From G963677445 sp963677445 (GTDB taxonomy: Bacteria; Bacteroidota; Ignavibacteria; Ignavibacteriales; Melioribacteraceae), in contig CAXXGF010000003.1 of assembly GCA_963677445.2 (NCBI GenBank), positions 1 through 64,000 on the forward strand: a stretch of DNA of 64,000 nucleotides, in the 5' to 3' direction. The first letter of the stretch is position 1; every line of letters begins with the position of its first letter. The notes beneath the pieces were generated by a model. That model saw only the letters and a list, made by a program, of their open reading frames with translations, was not told the origin of the DNA and searched no databases. The position numbers and the translations under genes were made by a program. Positions 60,339 to 64,000 of this stretch are shown piece by piece.

Positions 60339-62408
60339 TTATTTTATCAGCGGCGCAATAACTAATGCGACTACCGACATAAGTTTGATCAATATATTTA
60401 ATGATGGTCCTGATGTATCTTTGAACGGATCACCGACGGTATCACCAACAACAGCCGCTTTATGAGCTTCCGATCCTTTAACATATTTAAAACCATCTAT
60501 TGTAATTCCTTCTTCAATCATCTTCTTCGCGTTATCCCAGGCTCCTCCTGAATTCGACTGGAAAATTGCCATCAGAACACCGCTTGTTGTAACACCGGCG
60601 AGCATACCCGCAAGCATTTCTTTACTGAATAATCCTACCAGCACAGGCACAAGAACAGCCATCAGGCCAGGTAAAATCATCTCTTTAATAGCGGCCTGAG
60701 TAGAAATTTCCACACATTTTGCGTATTCCGCTTCCGCGGTTCCTTCACGCAATCCTTTAATTTCCCTGAACTGACGTCCAACTTCAATAATCATAAGTTT
60801 TGCCGCGCGTCCAACCGCGCCCATAGCCTGGGCAGAAAAAACGAATGGCAGCATCGCTCCAATAAACAGTCCGCCCATAATGAAAGGATCTGCGAGATCA
60901 ATAACTGCAATTCCCGCCTGCTGACGGAAAGCAGAAAACAGCGCGAGAGCTGTTAGCGCGGCGGAACCGATCGCGAAACCTTTTCCGATAGCCGCTGTTG
61001 TGTTGCCAACCGCGTCAAGTTTATCCGTTCTCTGTCTTACTTCTTTGGGCAATTCAGCCATTTCCGCGATACCGCCGGCATTGTCAGATATCGGGCCATA
61101 GGCGTCAACAGCAAGCTGTATTCCGGTTACTGAAAGCATCCCGAGCGCGGCGATTGCTATTCCATATAAATTCGCGAAATAAAAAGCGCCGATAATACCT
61201 GACGCGATTATTATTATCGGAAACGCTGTCGACATCATTCCAACTCCAAGACCCGAAATAATGTTCGTCGCCGAGCCGGTTATTGACTGGCTGACTATTC
61301 CAATCACAGGTTTTTTACCGGTTCCTGTGTAATATTCCGTGATCAAACCGATTAAAGTGCCTGCCACGAGTCCGATTATTGTTGAGTAAAACACACCGAG
61401 ACTTGAATATTCAAAACCGCCAAATGTCCAGTTTTCCGGAAGAGTGTTAGTAATTATAAAATATGATGCCACGAGCATCATTCCGGTAGCGCTGAATTCA
61501 CCGATATTAAGAGCCGTCTGTGGATCCCCCCCTTCCCTGACACGGACAAAAAAGGTGCCGATAATCGAAAGTATTATTCCTGAACCTGCCAGAAACAGAG
61601 GTAAAAGAACAGCTTCAAGAGACAATTCAGGCACATCGGGAGTAATAAAAATCGCTCCAAGCACCATCGCTCCGATAATGGCTCCTACATAAGACTCAAA
61701 AAGGTCGGCGCCCATACCGGCAACATCACCTACGTTATCGCCAACATTATCGGCAATTGTGGCCGGGTTGCGCGGATCATCTTCAGGAATACCTTCATAA
61801 ACTTTGCCAGCAAGATCAGCTCCCACATCGGCTGCTTTGGTGTAAATACCTCCGCCTACACGGGCAAAAAGAGCGATTGATGACGCGCCGAGCGAAAAAC
61901 CGGATATAACATTTATCACCTGAACCATGTCCCAGCCGATAATATTACGGTAAATAATGAAAAGACCACTAAGGCCAAGTATACCCAGACCAACAACGTT
62001 CATCCCCATGATCGTTCCGCCCGAGAACGCTATTTTTAGCGCGGGTCCCAAACCGGTAATAGCTGCGTGTGTAGTCCTGACATTCGACTTGGTGGCGGCA
62101 ATCATACCAAGATATCCGGCCAGCGCGGAACACAATGCGCCGACAACAAAAGATACCGATATAATCCAGCTTGAATTTGGTTTATCACTATTGAAATAAC
62201 CCAGAATAACAGCAACGACCAGTACAAAGAATAATAACACTTTATACTCAGTCTTTAAAAAAGCAATGGCGCCGTCACGAATATTCCGGGATATTTTAGC
62301 CATTTTTTCATTTCCCGGGCTTTGCTTATCGATCCAGCTATTTTTAATAAACGCATAAACCAGGGCAATTACCCCGGCAACAGGTACCATATATAATATT
62401 GATTCCAT
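60339..62408 (-). CDS. hppA: Membrane-bound ion-translocating pyrophosphatase (K+-dependent type)
   Basis: A 689-residue, about 16-helix inner-membrane protein. The PPi-binding region (about 185-240) is typical: KAADVGADLAGKVYEGIPED, DPRNPATIADNVGDNVGDVA, GMGADLFES. Late in the sequence (about 466) GNTTAAIGKGFAIGSAALTA carries the Ala and Gly that mark K+-dependent enzymes (K+-independent ones have Lys and Thr here). The C-terminal part has MAIFQSNSGGAWDNAKKMIE and VGDTVGDPFKDTSGPSLNIL. It pumps H+ or Na+ driven by PPi; the choice between them cannot be made safely. It lies 9 bases after pth, inside the ribosomal operon. Confidence 0.95.
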   Translation of the reverse strand: MESILYMVPVAGVIALVYAFIKNSWIDKQSPGNEKMAKISRNIRDGAIAFLKTEYKVLLFFVLVVAVILGYFNSDKPNSSWIISVSFVVGALCSALAGYLGMIAATKSNVRTTHAAITGLGPALKIAFSGGTIMGMNVVGLGILGLSGLFIIYRNIIGWDMVQVINVISGFSLGASSIALFARVGGGIYTKAADVGADLAGKVYEGIPEDDPRNPATIADNVGDNVGDVAGMGADLFESYVGAIIGAMVLGAIFITPDVPELSLEAVLLPLFLAGSGIILSIIGTFFVRVREGGDPQTALNIGEFSATGMMLVASYFIITNTLPENWTFGGFEYSSLGVFYSTIIGLVAGTLIGLITEYYTGTGKKPVIGIVSQSITGSATNIISGLGVGMMSTAFPIIIIASGIIGAFYFANLYGIAIAALGMLSVTGIQLAVDAYGPISDNAGGIAEMAELPKEVRQRTDKLDAVGNTTAAIGKGFAIGSAALTALALFSAFRQQAGIAVIDLADPFIMGGLFIGAMLPFVFSAQAMGAVGRAAKLMIIEVGRQFREIKGLREGTAEAEYAKCVEISTQAAIKEMILPGLMAVLVPVLVGLFSKEMLAGMLAGVTTSGVLMAIFQSNSGGAWDNAKKMIEEGITIDGFKYVKGSEAHKAAVVGDTVGDPFKDTSGPSLNILIKLMSVVALVIAPLIK

Positions 62409-62417
62409 ATAAACCCC

Positions 62418-63023
62418 TTAACCTGAAATTTGATTTCCGCTGTTTAATGTTAATTCCTGTGTTCGTTTACTGAAATATTCGAGCATTCCTTTAAGTCCGC
62501 CCGTAAAAAAATGTTCAATAGAATTTATTGCTGTAGTAAATCCGTCATCCATAACTTTCATTACATCATCCGGAACTTTACTTAAAACATAATCAGGCAT
62601 CATACCGTTCAAAAAATCTGAACCAATTCCAAAACGGAGCCTGGGAAAAGAATTTGTCTCTAAAAATTCAATAATAGAAGAAAGTCCGTTATGACCGCCA
62701 TCTCCCCCCCGACCGCGTATACGGACATCACCCTCTCTCAGATTGAGGTCATCAACAACAACAAGAATATCTTCGACATCAATGGAGTATTCATCCACTA
62801 TTTGCAAAGCAGCCATTCCGCTCAAGTTAACATAAGTAACAGGTTTAACAAGCAGAAAGGGAGAACCTTTCAGTTCTCCCTCCGCAATTAAGTAATCACC
62901 TTTTCCATCCCTGAATTCAAGCTTATGCTTTTCAACAAACCTGTCAAGGATCATAAATCCGATATTATGCCGCGTATTCGAATATTTTTTGCCTGGATTA
63001 CCAAGCCCGAATGCAGCCCGCAG
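62418..63023 (-). CDS. pth: Peptidyl-tRNA hydrolase, apparently with CTG start
   Basis: A 201-residue enzyme that releases peptides from peptidyl-tRNA. The first ATG (62954) falls after the essential N-terminus, since upstream codons in the same frame read LRAAFGLGNPGKKYSNTRHN, IGF: the conserved GLGNPG and catalytic H19 in TRHN. No ATG, GTG or TTG lies between these codons and the upstream stop. CTG at 63021-63023 places GLGNPG exactly where it is in relatives (residues 6-11) and has AAGGAAG 7 bases upstream; it follows the rplY stop by 2 bases, so translation is probably coupled. Other family signatures: VKPVTYVNLSG, VVDDLNLREGDVRIRGRGGD, GGHNGL, RLRFGIG. Confidence 0.85.
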   Translation of the reverse strand: MRAAFGLGNPGKKYSNTRHNIGFMILDRFVEKHKLEFRDGKGDYLIAEGELKGSPFLLVKPVTYVNLSGMAALQIVDEYSIDVEDILVVVDDLNLREGDVRIRGRGGDGGHNGLSSIIEFLETNSFPRLRFGIGSDFLNGMMPDYVLSKVPDDVMKVMDDGFTTAINSIEHFFTGGLKGMLEYFSKRTQELTLNSGNQISG

Positions 63024-63025
63024 TT

Positions 63026-63667
63026 TTATTCTTCCTTTTCTTTGCCTTTACCAATAACTTCTGGTTCTGCAGGTTCTTCACCTTCTTCAACAGCTTCTTC
63101 TTCACCTTCTTCAGTGCCGCGTGGAAGAATAACTGATACGACAACTACCTCATCTTCCTGCAGGAATTTCATATTCTCAAATTCCAGGTCCTTCACATGA
63201 ATTGAATCTTTAAGGTCCATATCTGTGATATCTATTTCAAGATGATCAGGAATATGACGGGGAAGACATTCAACATCAACTTTATGAATAGCCTGCTGAA
63301 CTACTCCGCCTTTTTTAACGCCGATCGATTGTCCTGTCAGCACCAACGGAACTGATATCTGAACAACTTCACCTTTTGTAAGGCCGAGAAGATCGAAATG
63401 AACTATTTTTTCTGTAACAGGATCAAACTGAAGATCCTTTATCACACAACTTTGACTTTCTTTTTCACCTTCAATCTCAAGGATTACAACATGTGTTTCC
63501 GCGGTATATACAAGCGGGAAGAGTGATGTATTTACAGTATATATCGAAATCGCTTCATTACCTTTTGAATAATAGACTCCGGGAACATAACTTTCTCTTC
63601 TCAGTTTATTCAGGTCACCTTTGGTTCCTGGTTCTCTTTTCCAGGCCTTTAATACAATTTCAGACAT
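63026..63667 (-). CDS. rplY: 50S ribosomal protein L25 (general stress protein Ctc)
   Basis: A 213-residue protein of the long CTC type: MSEIVLKAWKREPGTKGDLN, KLRRESYVPGVYYSKGNEAI, VIKDLQFDPVTEKIVHFDLL, then the C-terminal TL5 domain (VPLVLTGQSIGVKKGGVVQQ, IHKVDVECLPRHIPDHLEID, ITDMDLKDSIHVKDL) and a Glu-rich tail ending GKGKEKEE. Binds 5S rRNA. Its stop is followed after 2 bases by the CTG start of pth. It follows prs by 34 bases. Confidence 0.9.
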   Translation of the reverse strand: MSEIVLKAWKREPGTKGDLNKLRRESYVPGVYYSKGNEAISIYTVNTSLFPLVYTAETHVVILEIEGEKESQSCVIKDLQFDPVTEKIVHFDLLGLTKGEVVQISVPLVLTGQSIGVKKGGVVQQAIHKVDVECLPRHIPDHLEIDITDMDLKDSIHVKDLEFENMKFLQEDEVVVVSVILPRGTEEGEEEAVEEGEEPAEPEVIGKGKEKEE

Positions 63668-63701
63668 TTTTCTACTTTCTCCGATATATTATTTCTTAAC
63701 A

Positions 63702-64000
63702 CTAACCTTTATCTATTTCAAAAAGGGAACTGATCGACCTGTTTTCGAAGGAACGTTTTATCGCTTCGGCAAACAGTTCGGATGCAGTCCTGATCTTTAA
63801 CCAGCTATATTTATTCTCAAATTTCAGGGGAATTGTATCGGTCGCGTACAGCTCATCTATGCCCGATTTTTCCAGTTTATCCAGAGCGTCTGCCGAAAAA
63901 AGAGGATGTGTAACCGCTCCATAAACAGCCCTGGCTCCTTTGGCTTTTAATGTATGCACGGTAGCGGCGAATGTTCCCCCGGTATCAATCATATCATCGA
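63702..64000 (-). CDS. prs: Ribose-phosphate pyrophosphokinase, C-terminal end (partial)
   Basis: The frame is open to the window edge; the N-terminal two thirds lie outside. The visible part DDMIDTGGTFAATVHTLKAK is the PRPP-binding loop and following helix, GARAVYGAVTHPLFSADALD the next strand, then ATDTIPLKFENKYSWLKIRT, ASELFAEAIKRSFENRSISS, LFE, the usual C-terminus. The enzyme makes PRPP from ribose-5-phosphate and ATP for nucleotide synthesis. First visible gene of the operon prs-rplY-pth-hppA-rpsF-ssb-rpsR-rplI. Confidence 0.95.
   Translation of the reverse strand, partial: DDMIDTGGTFAATVHTLKAKGARAVYGAVTHPLFSADALDKLEKSGIDELYATDTIPLKFENKYSWLKIRTASELFAEAIKRSFENRSISSLFEIDKG

Noticed and set aside
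1..64000. tRNA or rRNA genes
   Set aside because: I saw no segment with a convincing T-loop/acceptor arrangement or rRNA signature; a dedicated scan could still find one.

Overview
The window (roughly 40% GC by eye) looks like a chromosome segment of a member of the Bacteroidota/Ignavibacteriota side of the FCB group, most probably an ignavibacterium-like organism. Reasons: four intact or truncated secreted proteins end in the type IX secretion (T9SS) sorting domain with the NYPNPFNP-type motif; several promoters fit the Bacteroidota TTTG-N19/20-TAnnTTTG pattern; yet many genes have strong GGAGG-type ribosome binding sites, which classical Bacteroidota mostly lack. The assignment is inference from family content, not from a marker tree.

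Layout. 1-1.84 kb: operon end with two MinD-like P-loop ATPases (the second carrying a 2x[4Fe-4S] ferredoxin insert), a NifX-like cofactor-carrier domain and a hotdog thioesterase. 2.3-6.8 kb: a DASS/SLC13 carboxylate transporter, a conserved unknown, a lipoprotein, an ABM-like small protein and a membrane protein. 7-21.9 kb: secreted T9SS cargo (BNR/sortilin-like and jelly-roll proteins), a DUF3883 nuclease-like protein next to a Tiki/ChaN-like protein, a DnaQ-like exonuclease fused to a YycJ-like metallo-beta-lactamase, and decayed genes (NADAR, YdeI-CDGSH). 22-24 kb: a broken SpoIIE-type phosphatase followed by two copies of a small inverted-repeat element. 24-43 kb: MuiA-like DUF4139 protein, RDD protein, esterase, acetyltransferase, SpoIID-like protein, flavodoxin-fold quinone reductase, a GH85 endo-beta-N-acetylglucosaminidase with T9SS tail, lipoprotein, a c-heme-motif sensor kinase with an ABM protein, and a DMT exporter. 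43.9-45.9 kb: a complete group II intron. 46-47.7 kb: SemiSWEET and an anaerobic sulfatase-maturase-like radical SAM protein. 48.2-50.6 kb: an insertion sequence whose Tn5-type transposase carries an N-terminal DruA-like (DUF4338) domain. 51-53.3 kb: etfB-etfA-bifunctional nuclease operon. 54-58.2 kb: small envelope proteins. 58.6-64 kb: the minus-strand housekeeping operon prs-rplY-pth-hppA-rpsF-ssb-rpsR-rplI.

The intergenic space is unusually long and rich in short dispersed palindromic families. I recognised at least six: a MITE-like family with 18-bp terminal inverted repeats (three copies plus a core), a family containing ACTCC-TTAC-GGAGT, a GCCACTAA/TTAGTGGC family, a CTCGAGGTAAGTCC family, a GAGTACCGCT family and a GTTGCCCGGTTTTCC family. 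One of these allows exact definition of the group II intron ends, because an uninterrupted copy lies at 1965-2035.

The most interesting items are the DruA-Tn5-type transposase fusion with its very long inverted repeats, the group II intron inserted precisely in the arm of a dispersed palindrome, the exonuclease-MBL fusion with an apparently degraded Exo III motif, the pth gene that seems to begin with CTG two bases after the rplY stop, the membrane pyrophosphatase embedded in a ribosomal-protein operon, and the several gene remnants showing active decay. I did not find a clearly new multi-gene system, CRISPR array, tRNA or rRNA.
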